The notes beneath the pieces were generated by a model. The model searched no databases. It was given only the letters and a program-made list of their open reading frames with translations, and was not told the origin of the DNA. A stretch of 64,000 nucleotides of DNA from Rhodobacteraceae bacterium Alg238-R152 (GTDB lineage: Bacteria; Pseudomonadota; Alphaproteobacteria; Rhodobacterales; Rhodobacteraceae), in assembly GCA_900537125.1 (NCBI GenBank), contig UNRJ01000005.1:248001-312000 (forward strand), read 5' to 3'. How positions within the stretch are numbered: the first letter of the stretch is position 1; each line of letters opens with the position of its first letter. Below are positions 17,193 to 27,336 of the stretch, piece after piece. The position numbers were made by a program, and so were the translations under genes.

Positions 17193-18947
17193 ATGACGTA
17201 TCTAAAAACCGCCGCCCGCGCGCTGGCAGTCTCGCTGTTATGCATGGCCCCCCTAACCTTTTCCGCAACCGCACAAACCGCCGATGCCACAGAGCTGGCC
17301 TTCTGGAAGTCTGTGGGCACCTCTGGCAATGCAAAACTGTTGCAAGCCTATTTGGACGCCTATCCAGAGGGCAGTTTTGCGGCCTTGGCGCAGATCATGA
17401 TTACCGACCTCGGCGGCGACACCACACCGCCGCCTGCGGAGAAAACCGCCGTCGTCCCCACCACGGAAACGCCCTCCCAATCCCCGTCCGCGGACTTACT
17501 GGCAATGGGCGATCGCTGCGAAGAGCTGGCCGCCCACCCCGAGGACACAACCAGCAGCTTCCCTGGCGTGGCATCTTCCGCCATCGCATCCCATCTTAAT
17601 GCCGCCATTGACGCTTGTTTGCAGGCCACCGAACTGGGCGACGCCAAATACGACTTTGCGCTTGGCCGTGCCTACTATGTCGCCTCAGATCCGGCCAACA
17701 ACGAGAAATACTTCCGCATTGCAGCCGACAAAGGTCACGTGCTTGCCACCTATTGGTTGGCGATTGGCTACATCTATGGCGATTTTGACACCCCTCAGGA
17801 CTGGGACAAAGCAGGCGCACTCCTCGCACGTCCAACCCAGAAAGATCACGGCCACTCACTGCTGTTTTTGGGGCAATACTACGCCTTTCATGCCAAGGAC
17901 CCGAGCCTGAAATCAAAGGCAGAACCGCTGCTGGAAAAAGCCGGCAAACTTGGCCGCGCCGACGCCTATGCGCATTTGGGTTACATGTATGAGACCGGTC
18001 AAGGTGTGCGCAAAGACACCATGTTTGCCAAGTTTCACTACGAAACGTCCATTGAGCTTGCCGGTGCAGACGCCCGGACAGCCAAGTTCTACTTGGCCCG
18101 GATGTATTTCAAAGACATCGAAAAAAACTCATCTGGCCTGACGTACCACTACTCCGACTTGTTCAGAACCGAACGATTGCAAATGCTCGATTATCTCAAG
18201 GACACCGCACCGGTTTTCAAAGAGGCCTATGACATATGCGTCACCGAGACTGCGCGGTTTTATTACGATGTTGTCAAATTCTCCGTGGACACATTTGAAG
18301 TGGATCCGGCGGACATTCCGGGCTTCAAGAAAATGGAATTAGAAAACGCAATCAACCTGCGCGCAGACCTTCTTCATGACTTGCACAATGCCATGGGTGA
18401 GCGCGATGCCAAGCATCCGCTCAAACACAAGAAACACACAGAGCAGGACATCGCGACAGGTCTCCAATCTCTGCGCACCAAAACCGCCAACATCGATCAA
18501 ACTCTTCTGAACGCCCGCAGGCGGCTCGCACCAATTCAGGCCTACAATGACGGAGTGGCAGCGGGCAAAAAATGCGCCAAAATCAACGATCGGTTCCGGA
18601 ACAATTACTATGGGGCTGACGTGCAAAATACCTGCGCAATTGATCTCGATTTTTCGCTGGATTTTGTGGTGAACATCGGCAGCGGAAAACCAAAGTTGGA
18701 GCACAAAAGGTTCACGGTCAAAGCTGGGAAAACGTACACAACGGAAGTCTCCATCAGATCTTTGGGGGGAACGTCTACCGAAATGACCGGAAGCATTTGT
18801 CCGGTATCTGACAAAAATGAAATGACGGCAGATGGCGGCCTCAGGTGCGTTACATCCAAACCCATGGTCTGGGTGAAAGCGCAGTTGTTCTTTGACCTTG
18901 AGGAAATCCACAAAGTCTTGTTGGGATTTGCCATCGTTTCACGATGA
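17193..18947 (+). CDS. Secreted SEL1-repeat protein
   Basis: The 584-residue protein has an N-terminal signal peptide (ALAVSLLCMAPLTFSATAQ, cleaved near AQT). After it comes a caspase-like-tail motif FWKSVGTSGNAKLLQAYLDA then YPEGSFAALA, common at the start of such proteins. Residues about 140-310 contain several SEL1/TPR-like helical repeats, for example ADAYAHLGYMYETGQGVRKD. The C-terminal third is not recognised and contains conserved-looking Cys residues. SEL1 proteins are scaffolds for protein complexes. The gene is isolated between the methyltransferase gene and groES. Function unknown. Confidence 0.75.
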   Translation: MTYLKTAARALAVSLLCMAPLTFSATAQTADATELAFWKSVGTSGNAKLLQAYLDAYPEGSFAALAQIMITDLGGDTTPPPAEKTAVVPTTETPSQSPSADLLAMGDRCEELAAHPEDTTSSFPGVASSAIASHLNAAIDACLQATELGDAKYDFALGRAYYVASDPANNEKYFRIAADKGHVLATYWLAIGYIYGDFDTPQDWDKAGALLARPTQKDHGHSLLFLGQYYAFHAKDPSLKSKAEPLLEKAGKLGRADAYAHLGYMYETGQGVRKDTMFAKFHYETSIELAGADARTAKFYLARMYFKDIEKNSSGLTYHYSDLFRTERLQMLDYLKDTAPVFKEAYDICVTETARFYYDVVKFSVDTFEVDPADIPGFKKMELENAINLRADLLHDLHNAMGERDAKHPLKHKKHTEQDIATGLQSLRTKTANIDQTLLNARRRLAPIQAYNDGVAAGKKCAKINDRFRNNYYGADVQNTCAIDLDFSLDFVVNIGSGKPKLEHKRFTVKAGKTYTTEVSIRSLGGTSTEMTGSICPVSDKNEMTADGGLRCVTSKPMVWVKAQLFFDLEEIHKVLLGFAIVSR

Positions 18948-19169
18948 CGTTTCTCTTGGACCAATCTGTCAGCGAACAATCCCAGTGCCCGATCTGCCGC
19001 AATCTTGCAGCAGAAATACAGTTGCCGCCTGAATCGCGTTCCCAAAACCGTGTAAGAACTACCCCTAAAATCGCTTACCAACATCAATGTGCTCCAAAAA
19101 ACACCTCGGCGACACAGGGGCATAAGGCAGTGCCAACCCATTTGCCTCAAAAAATCTCACGCAACGCCG
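18948..19169 (+). other. Intergenic stretch upstream of groESL, no gene seen
   Basis: An 80-codon frame starts at 18944 overlapping the stop of the SEL1 gene by four bases, but its composition (Gln, Ser, Pro-rich, no domain) looks non-coding. I see no RNA gene. The rest of the gap is the groESL promoter and CIRCE element. Confidence 0.5.
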
Positions 19170-19198
19170 TTGACTCCCCCCGTTAGCACCCCTACCTC
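19170..19198 (+). promoter_or_regulatory. Possible groESL promoter
   Basis: TTGACT at 19170-19175 and TACCTC at 19193-19198 are 17 bases apart, giving a weak sigma70-like promoter. Its start point would fall just ahead of the CIRCE element, the usual arrangement. Confidence 0.4.
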
Positions 19199-19206
19199 TT
19201 TCGCCG

Positions 19207-19233
19207 TTAGCACTCGCCTACGGGGAGTGATAA
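19207..19233 (+). promoter_or_regulatory. CIRCE operator for HrcA
   Basis: TTAGCACTC, nine bases, GAGTGATAA. The consensus is TTAGCACTC-N9-GAGTGCTAA, so there is one mismatch in the right arm. An extra half-site, TTAGCACCC, lies at 19183-19191. It implies heat-inducible groESL control by the HrcA repressor, whose gene is not in the window. Confidence 0.92.
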
Positions 19234-19282
19234 CGACTCCGCTGAGGAGTCAGGGAGATACTCTAGATAGGGAAACCTAGTC

Positions 19283-19570
19283 ATGGCTTTTACACCTCTG
19301 CATGACCGCGTGCTTGTACGCCGCGTTGAAAGCGACGAAAAAACCGCCGGCGGTCTGATCATTCCAGAAAGCGCCAAAGAAAAACCAGCCGAAGGCGAAG
19401 TTGTATCCGTAGGCGCTGGCCTGCGTGACGACAAAGGCGCGCGCGTTGAGCTCGACGTCAAAGCAGGCGACACCGTCCTGTTCGGCAAATGGTCCGGCAC
19501 CGAAGTCACCGTTGACGGTGAAGAGCTGCTGATCATGAAAGAATCCGACATCATGGGCATCATTGCCTGA
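19283..19570 (+). CDS. groS: Co-chaperonin GroES
   Basis: The 95-residue protein is a complete Gro[22 protein letters not shown] at the N-terminus, the mobile loop with [13 protein letters not shown], and [20 protein letters not shown] at the end. It forms the heptameric lid of GroEL. It is 38 bases upstream of groL in the same operon and controlled by CIRCE. Length and sequence are normal. Confidence 0.98.
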   Translation: MAFTPLHDRVLVRRVESDEKTAGGLIIPESAKEKPAEGEVVSVGAGLRDDKGARVELDVKAGDTVLFGKWSGTEVTVDGEELLIMKESDIMGIIA

Positions 19571-19578
19571 TCGTCTGA

Positions 19579-21257
<1,679 letters not shown>

Positions 21258-21258
<1 letters not shown>

Positions 21259-21286
21259 GACGAACTTTCGCAAGAAAGTTCTGTCT
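21258..21286 (+). other. GCAA-tetraloop stem-loop just after groL
   Basis: GAACTTTC (21262-21269) and GAAAGTTC (21274-21281) close a GCAA loop, a GNRA-type tetraloop. AGAC and GTCT extend the stem with one bulged T. No U-tract follows, so it more likely stabilises the mRNA end than terminates it. Confidence 0.65.
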
Positions 21287-21301
21287 AAGCGTCAGGCGAT
21301 T

Positions 21302-21334
21302 GGCCCGCTAGGGCCGATCTGCCGAGAGCTCTCG
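21302..21334 (+). repeat. Two small palindromes between groL and its terminator
   Basis: GGCCC-GCTA-GGGCC spans 21302-21315 and the perfect 12-base palindrome CGAGAGCTCTCG spans 21323-21334. Confidence 0.55.
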
Positions 21335-21345
21335 CCAGAAAAGTT

Positions 21346-21379
21346 TAAAGGGTCGCCTCCGGGCGGCCCTTTTCTTTTT
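21346..21379 (+). terminator. groESL terminator
   Basis: The stem AAAGGG-T-CGCC pairs with GGCG-G-CCCTTT around a short loop and is followed by TCTTTTTG. It is a clear intrinsic terminator for the groESL operon. Confidence 0.8.
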
Positions 21380-21598
21380 GCAGAGGATGTATGAGAGACT
21401 GATTGAAAGTCCAAAGTGGATATCGCTGCATCTTTCAGGAACGGCCTTTGAGCGCTGCGCCAGACCTTGCATGCCCGATTGTGGGTGACCATGTGCTTGG
21501 CGCTTAAGCCCAAATTCCAACTAATTGGGAGACCTCTCAGAAAAGCCGAAGTCACAGGTAGAGTGAGGTAATAGTTCAATAGAGCCACTTCACTGTGA

Positions 21599-21751
21599 AT
21601 AAAACGACCTCTAAAGAACAATTTAGACGTACTTTGCGCGTGGATATGGACCGTAGAGGCGGCTATTCCACATCCATTGATTGAAAAATTTGCGGCTGAT
21701 GGGACGGTGAAGAAGCTGACCTCAGCCTCAAGTGATCGAGAGGTAGATTAG
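21599..21751 (+). pseudogene. Orphan open-frame remnant directly before the Imm11-like gene
   Basis: A 50-codon frame opens after a TGA at 21596-21598 and ends at TAG one base before the ATG of the Imm11-like gene. It includes AWIWTVEAAIPHPLIEKFAA. It has no ATG or GTG near its start; only a TTG at the PLIEK segment is available. The tight spacing to the next gene is what one sees for a coupled toxin-immunity pair, so this may be the surviving C-terminus of a lost upstream gene. I do not recognise the fold. Codon use (ATA, CTA, AGG) is AT-leaning like its downstream neighbour. Confidence 0.35.
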
Positions 21752-21752
21752 A

Positions 21753-22421
21753 ATGGCGTACTCTGTTGGATTTGGGCTGTACGGAAAAGTAGATACTTAC
21801 GAACCGAAGCCGAATATTCGGCCATTAGACGGGGACACAAAAAAAATCCGGCTTATTGATCCAACGCAAGATGAAGGCACCCGTTTCACCGGCATTGGTT
21901 TTTCGAATGTAGGTCGACATGTGTTACCCGAAAACATGCCAACTCTTGCGAGACGCGAAGGCGCGGGGCTGTCTATCTACCCGAAGCTCGATTTCCATCG
22001 CCTAAACGGCCTAGCGCTTGTCTCTCAGAAGGTCAAAGATGCAATTGAGAGTTTCGACCCCTCAGCCCACCAGTTCTTTCCTGTCCAAGTGACAGTAGGC
22101 AAAAGTGATGAAGAATACGGAGTTTACTATATTTTGTTCCTCGGCAACAGAATAGAGACCCTTGAGCGTCAATTGAGCGGCCCTTACAATAAAATTGGAA
22201 TATGTTCAGCCCTTGTCTATGGCGAAGGAGAGCTGACCCTGAATAGCAAGAAAATTGGTGGTCATCACCTGTGGGTCGATCCATTCGTCGCCCTAGGCAT
22301 GAATTTCTTTTTCATTTCTGATGAAATTATGCTTCATTTCAAAAACTTGGGTATCACTGGATTGGGCGATTTAGATCGGTACATTCGAATCCCCGAAACT
22401 AAAGATAGTGTCCAACAGTAG
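21753..22421 (+). CDS. Imm11 (DUF1629)-like immunity family protein
   Basis: The 222-residue protein resembles the Imm11/DUF1629 family of immunity proteins in polymorphic toxin systems. The cues are QFFPVQVTV, then YYILFLGNRIETLE in the middle, and FFFISDEIMLHFKNLGITGL near the end, with its SDE and F..G.TG pattern. No signal peptide or membrane segment is seen. The coding sequence is visibly richer in A+T than its neighbours. There is no intact toxin gene beside it, only the orphan remnant immediately upstream. It may be a solitary immunity gene acquired by transfer. Family assignment is by memory of motifs and moderate. Confidence 0.6.
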   Translation: MAYSVGFGLYGKVDTYEPKPNIRPLDGDTKKIRLIDPTQDEGTRFTGIGFSNVGRHVLPENMPTLARREGAGLSIYPKLDFHRLNGLALVSQKVKDAIESFDPSAHQFFPVQVTVGKSDEEYGVYYILFLGNRIETLERQLSGPYNKIGICSALVYGEGELTLNSKKIGGHHLWVDPFVALGMNFFFISDEIMLHFKNLGITGLGDLDRYIRIPETKDSVQQ

Positions 22422-22561
22422 TTCGAAAGCGCTTGCGACGATCTAGTACGTTAAGTGCGTTTCTCCAATTGGGGAAACGCCCACGTTCACATCAAACAAT
22501 TTCCACAACACCGTTCCCTCACGCTAAGCTCTGCGCATGCAAACCAGTTCAAAGGCCCATC

Positions 22562-22873
22562 ATGTTCAAACACCTCGCTCTCGCCGTCATCACAGCAGCA
22601 ACAATCGGGTCCACCGTGCCCGCGTCCGCAGGAGACGGAGACTTCATCGGAGAAATTCTGATGTTTGGTGGCACGTTCTGTCCCCGCGGCTACATCAAGG
22701 CAGATGGCCAAATACTTCCCATCGCAACGAACCAAGCCCTTTTTAGCCTGTATGGCACCAACTACGGCGGCGATGGCCGCACCACCTTTGGTGTCCCTGA
22801 TCTGACGAGGTTTGCACCGGAGGGCATACTGTATTGTGTAGCCGATCAGGGCATCTTTCCATCGCGCAGCTAA
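22562..22873 (+). CDS. Short secreted phage-tail-collar domain protein
   Basis: From ATG at 22562 the protein has 103 residues: a signal peptide (HLALAVITAATIGSTVPASA) and a mature part starting GDGDFIGEILMFGGTFCPRG. The sequence YIKADGQILPIATNQALFSL followed by YGTNYGGDGRTTFGVPDL is the tail collar domain (PF07484). Collar proteins usually run well beyond this, so the protein is short. It has two Cys residues in the mature part and may be a free-standing secreted domain of the microcystin-dependent-protein type. No other phage gene is near. Confidence 0.75.
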   Translation: MFKHLALAVITAATIGSTVPASAGDGDFIGEILMFGGTFCPRGYIKADGQILPIATNQALFSLYGTNYGGDGRTTFGVPDLTRFAPEGILYCVADQGIFPSRS

Positions 22874-22910
22874 ATCTGTCCGGAGTGTCCACGTCGGGCA
22901 CTCCGAGACA

Positions 22911-23663
22911 CTACTTGATAAACCCGTTATGCCGCTCCGCCCCGGCCTTCAACCGCCCACTCTCATCAAAATCGCTGTCCGCATTAAACCGCATCAACGG
23001 GCGCTGATCGAAGCCATCCACAAGCCCCGCCTGCCCGTCAAGCACGCCCGCCAGTCGCGCCTGCAATGCCGTTTTCTCAGCGCCCTCAAAATACCCGTGC
23101 ACCCCATGCACGACCTCAGGCACATACACGTCAAACCCCAGATACCGCAGCGTATAGGCAGAGGGCCACAGCAGCATATTGACGTCGCCTTCTTTGCCGC
23201 CCGGCCCACATTCAGCAGGCCCCGCCCCGGTGGTCACACAAAACAGCGCCCGTTTGCCCCGACAGCGCCCCGTGTCAAACCGCTCCTCCACCGTGTGCAA
23301 ATCGCCATGTACCAGCGCGCGATCAAACCAGCCTTTTAAGACGGCAGGTGGCGCAAACCACCACAACGGGAAGTGAAAGATGATCTGATCCGCCTGCCGG
23401 ATCTTCTCCGCCTCTGCTGCCATATCCATAGGCACCGTACCCGCCGCGACCGCCGCCTCATGCGCCTTTAACGGATCAAACGGCCCGGCCTCATCCTGCC
23501 CAAAATGCCGCGCGCCCTCGGTGGCATCGAACTGATGCGCCGACAGATCACTCCACAACACCTCATGCCCCGCCGCTGCGCAAGCAGCCGCCGAAGCCTC
23601 CGCCCAAGCGCCGGTAAAAGACTGTCGGCTGGGGTGCGCCAAAACAATGAGCGTGGTGGTCAT
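22911..23663 (-). CDS. NAD(P)H-dependent flavodoxin-fold oxidoreductase
   Basis: From ATG at 23663, which has AAGGA upstream, the protein is 250 residues. The N-terminus TTTLIVLAHPSRQSFTG is the FMN/FAD phosphate-binding turn of the NQO/MdaB family, and FHFPLWWFAPPAVLKGWFDR is its flavin-contacting segment. The enzymes do two-electron quinone reduction in the cytoplasm. It is a stand-alone gene. A further in-frame start at 23780 gives a Pro/Arg-rich N-terminus unlike the family. Confidence 0.85.
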   Translation of the reverse strand: MTTTLIVLAHPSRQSFTGAWAEASAAACAAAGHEVLWSDLSAHQFDATEGARHFGQDEAGPFDPLKAHEAAVAAGTVPMDMAAEAEKIRQADQIIFHFPLWWFAPPAVLKGWFDRALVHGDLHTVEERFDTGRCRGKRALFCVTTGAGPAECGPGGKEGDVNMLLWPSAYTLRYLGFDVYVPEVVHGVHGYFEGAEKTALQARLAGVLDGQAGLVDGFDQRPLMRFNADSDFDESGRLKAGAERHNGFIK

Positions 23664-23835
23664 GGGCTGTCCTTCAAAATGTCCCAAACCGCCTACACCC
23701 GTTGCCCCAATTTGCGCAACACCGGGCGGTGGGAAAACCCTCAAAGGCCTGCGTTCTCCCGGAAATATGCACCTCCGCAAAACAGTCGCGATACAGACGT
23801 ATTACCGACGTGGATTCTGCCCGCAAAAGCTTTGA

Positions 23836-24489
23836 TTAACCGCAACCTTGCGACAGCGCAGACATCCCGGCGTCGCTCAGCATATAGATGCCTTTGTCGA
23901 CCTTCTCAAACCAGCCATAGTGGTTGTCCCGCATCATCGTCGTGGCTTTCTCAACGCCCGTGCCTTTGACAACATCCCGACCACGCGACGCCCCGTTTTC
24001 ATTGAGAAACTTCGCACATTTTTCCGCATCCTGCCGATACACAGTGACTTTCTCACCCCGCATACCGCCAGTATTGGGATCACCCTCAAGGCGAGAAAAA
24101 GCCTTCAAAAGCCGCGCCTTACGCAGCTTCGACTTGCGTGGCTGAAACGGCACAGGATCACAATGCACCTCCACAGCGCTGTCTTTGAGCCGCACCGACA
24201 ACACCCCAAGACCAAGCCGTTTGCACAGGCCGATGTTGCCGGAAAACGCCTTCCAACCTGTGCGACCTTTCCAACGCGGCACCGCCACATAAACAGCATC
24301 CGTCACCGCCTGTCGCGCCACGGCTTGCTGCAGTAACGTCAACGAGAACCCCGTTTTTAACTCAATGATAACAGGCTCTTCTCCATCCTTCACCGCCACC
24401 ACATCCGCAGCGCCCACTTCGGCTTTCACCTCAAAGCCGCGCGCCTCCAGCCATGTTTTGACCGGCGCATAAAGTTCGGTTTCTGCCAT
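23836..24489 (-). CDS. DUF2161 PD-(D/E)XK-type nuclease-like protein
   Basis: From ATG at 24489 the protein has 217 residues. The PD-(D/E)XK core is visible: Asp in VGAADVVAVKDGEE and E-x-K in VIIELKTGFSL. The next helix carries a conserved Gln (LTLLQQAVARQ). The C-terminal part (GYxxxGKxxYxL-like: HYGWFEKVDKGIYML) is typical of DUF2161. It is described as a phosphodiesterase-like domain with no known biological role. It is a single gene divergent from the TraB/GumN gene. The sequence 23664-23835 downstream holds nothing I can name. Confidence 0.78.
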   Translation of the reverse strand: MAETELYAPVKTWLEARGFEVKAEVGAADVVAVKDGEEPVIIELKTGFSLTLLQQAVARQAVTDAVYVAVPRWKGRTGWKAFSGNIGLCKRLGLGVLSVRLKDSAVEVHCDPVPFQPRKSKLRKARLLKAFSRLEGDPNTGGMRGEKVTVYRQDAEKCAKFLNENGASRGRDVVKGTGVEKATTMMRDNHYGWFEKVDKGIYMLSDAGMSALSQGCG

Positions 24490-24617
24490 CTTGCCCATGC
24501 CCTTTGGTAACGCCAAAAAACCTCGATGCCTACCGCAATTGCCACGGCCAGACGTTCCGCTCTTGAGCCTGCCCAATGCCCTGTTACCTTGGTCCAAATT
24601 CTTGTTGCGAGGTTCCG

Positions 24618-25637
24618 ATGCGGTTTCTGACTACATTTTTGTTTTTGCTGTCCTTTTCAAGTATCGCATCGGCTAATTGCTCCGGACCAAACGTCTATTC
24701 GTCCTTGGCAGAAAGCGAACGCCAAGCCCTCGAGACCAAAGCCGCAGAAGCCCCCTTCTCCGAAGGCCTGCTCTGGCGAGCTGAGAAAAACGGCGTGGTC
24801 AGCCACCTAATCGGCACCTTCCATGTGCACTTGCCAGAACACGCCGCCATGGTCACCCGATTGGAAGAGCTAACCCCGCAGCCTGAAAAGGTTTTTCTCG
24901 AACTCACCGACGAAGATCAACTCGGCTTTCAACGTCACCTCACGCTAAATCCCGACAGCTACCTGATCCAATCCGGTCCTTCTCTGATTGACCGCCTTGG
25001 CCCAGAGCTCTGGGAGCGCGTTGCTGTGCAATTGCAGGAACGCGGCATGCCCGCCTTTCTCGCCGCCCGTTACCAACCTTGGTTCCTCGGCATGACCTTA
25101 ATGCTGCCGCCCTGCGCCTATGAGATTGTTAAGTCAGGAAAAAAAGGCCTCGACCAACAAATCGCGGCCATGGCCAAAACCAACAACCTGCCCACACAAT
25201 CTCTCGATAGCATCGACGGTCTGCTGACCATGCTGGCCTCCGACCCACTTGAAGAGCAGATGGAAGACCTGCGCTGGAGCCTGTCGCTCAACACGGACCT
25301 CGCCGCGCCCGACCTGATGGGCGCGATGGTGGCTATGTATCTCGATGAGACCATTCAGCTTATTTGGGAGTTTAGCTCCGCCGAAACCTTCAAGACCGCC
25401 GGAGAAGACGAAGACAAAGCCCGCCTGGCCGCCCTTCTGAAACAAGCTGAGGACGACCTGATCGTCGCCCGCAATACAGCCTGGACCGAGGTGCTGACCA
25501 AAGAGTTGGCCCAAACCCCGGCACTCGTGGCTGTGGGCGCCCTACACCTGCCCGGCGAAACAGGCGTGCTTGCACAATTGCAAAACGCTGGCTTCACCCT
25601 CACCCGCGTGCCTCTCAAATCCGCTGAAAACAACTGA
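24618..25637 (+). CDS. TraB/GumN family protein
   Basis: From ATG at 24618 the protein has 339 residues, with a signal peptide (FLTTFLFLLSFSSIASA). The first family motif is HLIGTFHVHLPEHAAM and the last VAVGALHLPGETGVL; these two GxxH segments define TraB/GumN, with a conserved Glu between (FLELTDEDQ). Members are proposed metalloproteases similar to Tiki proteins. It probably acts in the periplasm. It is a single gene; the small hairpin CGCGCC-N-GGCGCG near 25689-25711 may mark its end. Confidence 0.85.
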   Translation: MRFLTTFLFLLSFSSIASANCSGPNVYSSLAESERQALETKAAEAPFSEGLLWRAEKNGVVSHLIGTFHVHLPEHAAMVTRLEELTPQPEKVFLELTDEDQLGFQRHLTLNPDSYLIQSGPSLIDRLGPELWERVAVQLQERGMPAFLAARYQPWFLGMTLMLPPCAYEIVKSGKKGLDQQIAAMAKTNNLPTQSLDSIDGLLTMLASDPLEEQMEDLRWSLSLNTDLAAPDLMGAMVAMYLDETIQLIWEFSSAETFKTAGEDEDKARLAALLKQAEDDLIVARNTAWTEVLTKELAQTPALVAVGALHLPGETGVLAQLQNAGFTLTRVPLKSAENN

Positions 25638-25747
25638 TCACCGCGCCGCGGAGTCGCAGGCGCAACCCCAGTCGTGACAAACGTCCCGCGCCCTTCTATA
25701 AGGCGCGCAACTCCACCGTTTTTCTTTGTTTTTAAGGACGTCGCGAC

Positions 25748-26662
25748 ATGACAATTCAGGTTTTTGGCCACAAATCCCCCGACACCGATTCCACCGGCTC
25801 TCCAATTATCTGGGCGTGGTATCTGTCTGAAATCAAAGGCACACCAGCCGAAGCAAAGCTGCTGGGTGAGCCCAACACCGAAGCAGCATGGCTGTTGAAC
25901 CGCTGGGATCTGCCAAAGCCGGCGATCATCGCAGACGTGGCTGATGAGGCCGCTGTTGTAATTGTAGACACCAACAACCCAGCTGAGCTGCCAGCCAACA
26001 TCAACGGCGCGGACGTTCAGGCGATCATCGACCACCACAAACTGGTGGGCGGCCTTGAAACCAAAGGTCCAATCGACATCACCATTCGCCCTGTGGCCTG
26101 TACCGCCACCATCATGTTTGACCTGATGGGCGACATCGAGATGCCGGACTGGATCAAAGGCACCATGCTGACCTGCATCCTGTCTGACACGCTGGAATTC
26201 CGCTCCCCAACCACCACCGATCACGACAAAGCGGTTTGTGTTAAGCTGGCTGCAGATTTGGGCATCGACATCCCATCTTATGCCGCTGAAATGTTTGCTG
26301 CAAAATCCGACGTGTCGTCTTTCTCAGACGCCGAACTTCTGCGTATGGACTCCAAAGAATACGCCGTAGACGGCACCAAATTCCGCGTATCGGTTCTGGA
26401 AACCACCAGCCCCTCCACCGTGCTGGACCGCAAGGCATCTTTGATGGAAACCATGACCACCGTGGCATCTGAGGACGGCGTGGAACAGGTTTTGCTGTTT
26501 GTGGTCGACATTCTGAACGAACAATCCACCCTGCTGGTGCCAAACGATCTGGTGAAAACCGTGGCCGCCAAGTCCTTTGACGTTGAAGCCTCTGGCGACA
26601 CTGTTGTGCTGCCAGGTGTCGTGAGCCGCAAAAAACAGATCATTCCAAACCTGAAAGTTTGA
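25748..26662 (+). CDS. ppaC: Manganese-dependent inorganic pyrophosphatase (family II)
   Basis: The 304-residue protein is a family II pyrophosphatase: N-terminal FGHKSPDTDSTGSPI, VDTNNP and the DHH motif IDHHK, with SRKKQIIP near the end binding substrate. It hydrolyses pyrophosphate with Mn or Co in the cytoplasm. Length is normal; there is no CBS insert. It has its own promoter region after the TraB gene and ends in a strong terminator. Alphaproteobacteria more often use family I, so its presence here is worth noting. Confidence 0.95.
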   Translation: MTIQVFGHKSPDTDSTGSPIIWAWYLSEIKGTPAEAKLLGEPNTEAAWLLNRWDLPKPAIIADVADEAAVVIVDTNNPAELPANINGADVQAIIDHHKLVGGLETKGPIDITIRPVACTATIMFDLMGDIEMPDWIKGTMLTCILSDTLEFRSPTTTDHDKAVCVKLAADLGIDIPSYAAEMFAAKSDVSSFSDAELLRMDSKEYAVDGTKFRVSVLETTSPSTVLDRKASLMETMTTVASEDGVEQVLLFVVDILNEQSTLLVPNDLVKTVAAKSFDVEASGDTVVLPGVVSRKKQIIPNLKV

Positions 26663-26682
26663 TCCTGATCTGAGTGAATACG

Positions 26683-26714
26683 AAAGGCCGGTTCTCATCA
26701 GAGCCGGCCTTTTT
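26683..26714. terminator. Strong terminator after ppaC
   Basis: AAAGGCCGG-T-TCT pairs with AGA-G-CCGGCCTTT around a CATC loop, with TTTTT after it. It can act in both directions between ppaC and the convergent membrane protein gene. Confidence 0.88.
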
Positions 26715-26717
26715 ACT

Positions 26718-27206
26718 TTAGTCTGTCTTAAAGGCGTTCTGCATATCCATCATCTGGATCATCTGTAAATTGGCGCGGTTCACCGCGTGATCTTGATTGT
26801 CTTCAAGCCATTGCTTGGCCTCACCTTTTGACACCTTCCCGCTTGCGACACCGCGAGACAATGCACCCAACTGGTGCCGGTTGAACTGCCCACCAACAGA
26901 GAACGTATCTTTCGCAAGTTCTGGGGGCTCCGCATAAGCCACCTGTGGACCGCCAAGCTTGGCCGGCAACATTGCCAACTGCGCCTCAATGCGCTCCAAG
27001 TTCATAAAAGCAAATACCCCGCCACCAACACACACGACGGCTCCAACCAAAAAGGATAGGCCGGATTTCTTTCGATGGGGCGCTGCATACCCGTCGCGCG
27101 ACACATCTTGTTCCCAAGGCTGCTTCTTGCTGGAGTTTGGCTCTCCACCTTCCGAAATGCGCTTGTGTTCGATTTTTTCCAGTCGCTTTTTAAAGTCGTC
27201 CTGCAT
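26718..27206 (-). CDS. Single-pass membrane protein of unknown function
   Basis: The 162-residue protein begins with a charged cytoplasmic segment (MQDDFKKRLEKIEHKRISEG), then one transmembrane helix (LSFLVGAVVCVGGGVFAFMN) around residues 50-69. The rest (about 90 residues) would be periplasmic and is helical, with QLGALSRGVASGKVSKG and LEDNQDHAVNRANLQM. I do not recognise a family. Its terminator is shared with ppaC. The stretch 27207-27336 upstream holds no gene, only a weak CCATCAG/CTGATGG inverted repeat. Confidence 0.65.
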   Translation of the reverse strand: MQDDFKKRLEKIEHKRISEGGEPNSSKKQPWEQDVSRDGYAAPHRKKSGLSFLVGAVVCVGGGVFAFMNLERIEAQLAMLPAKLGGPQVAYAEPPELAKDTFSVGGQFNRHQLGALSRGVASGKVSKGEAKQWLEDNQDHAVNRANLQMIQMMDMQNAFKTD

Positions 27207-27336
27207 CTCAAAATCCTCAAACCAAAATCACTACGCCATCAGCGACCAACACATCACTGATGGCACCAATGTAACGATTGGATGGATCTTTCTTGGGCCA
27301 AATTGCGACATTTCAACTTTCGGTTGTTTTGCGCCG

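Noticed and set aside
18944-19186. 80-codon frame overlapping the end of the SEL1 gene by ATGA
   Set aside because: The four-base overlap is tempting, but the sequence is low in hydrophobic residues, has no recognisable family and runs into the groESL promoter.
23664-23835. Possible RNA gene or leader in the gap between the flavoprotein and DUF2161 genes
   Set aside because: No stable stem, tRNA arm or known RNA motif could be found on either strand.
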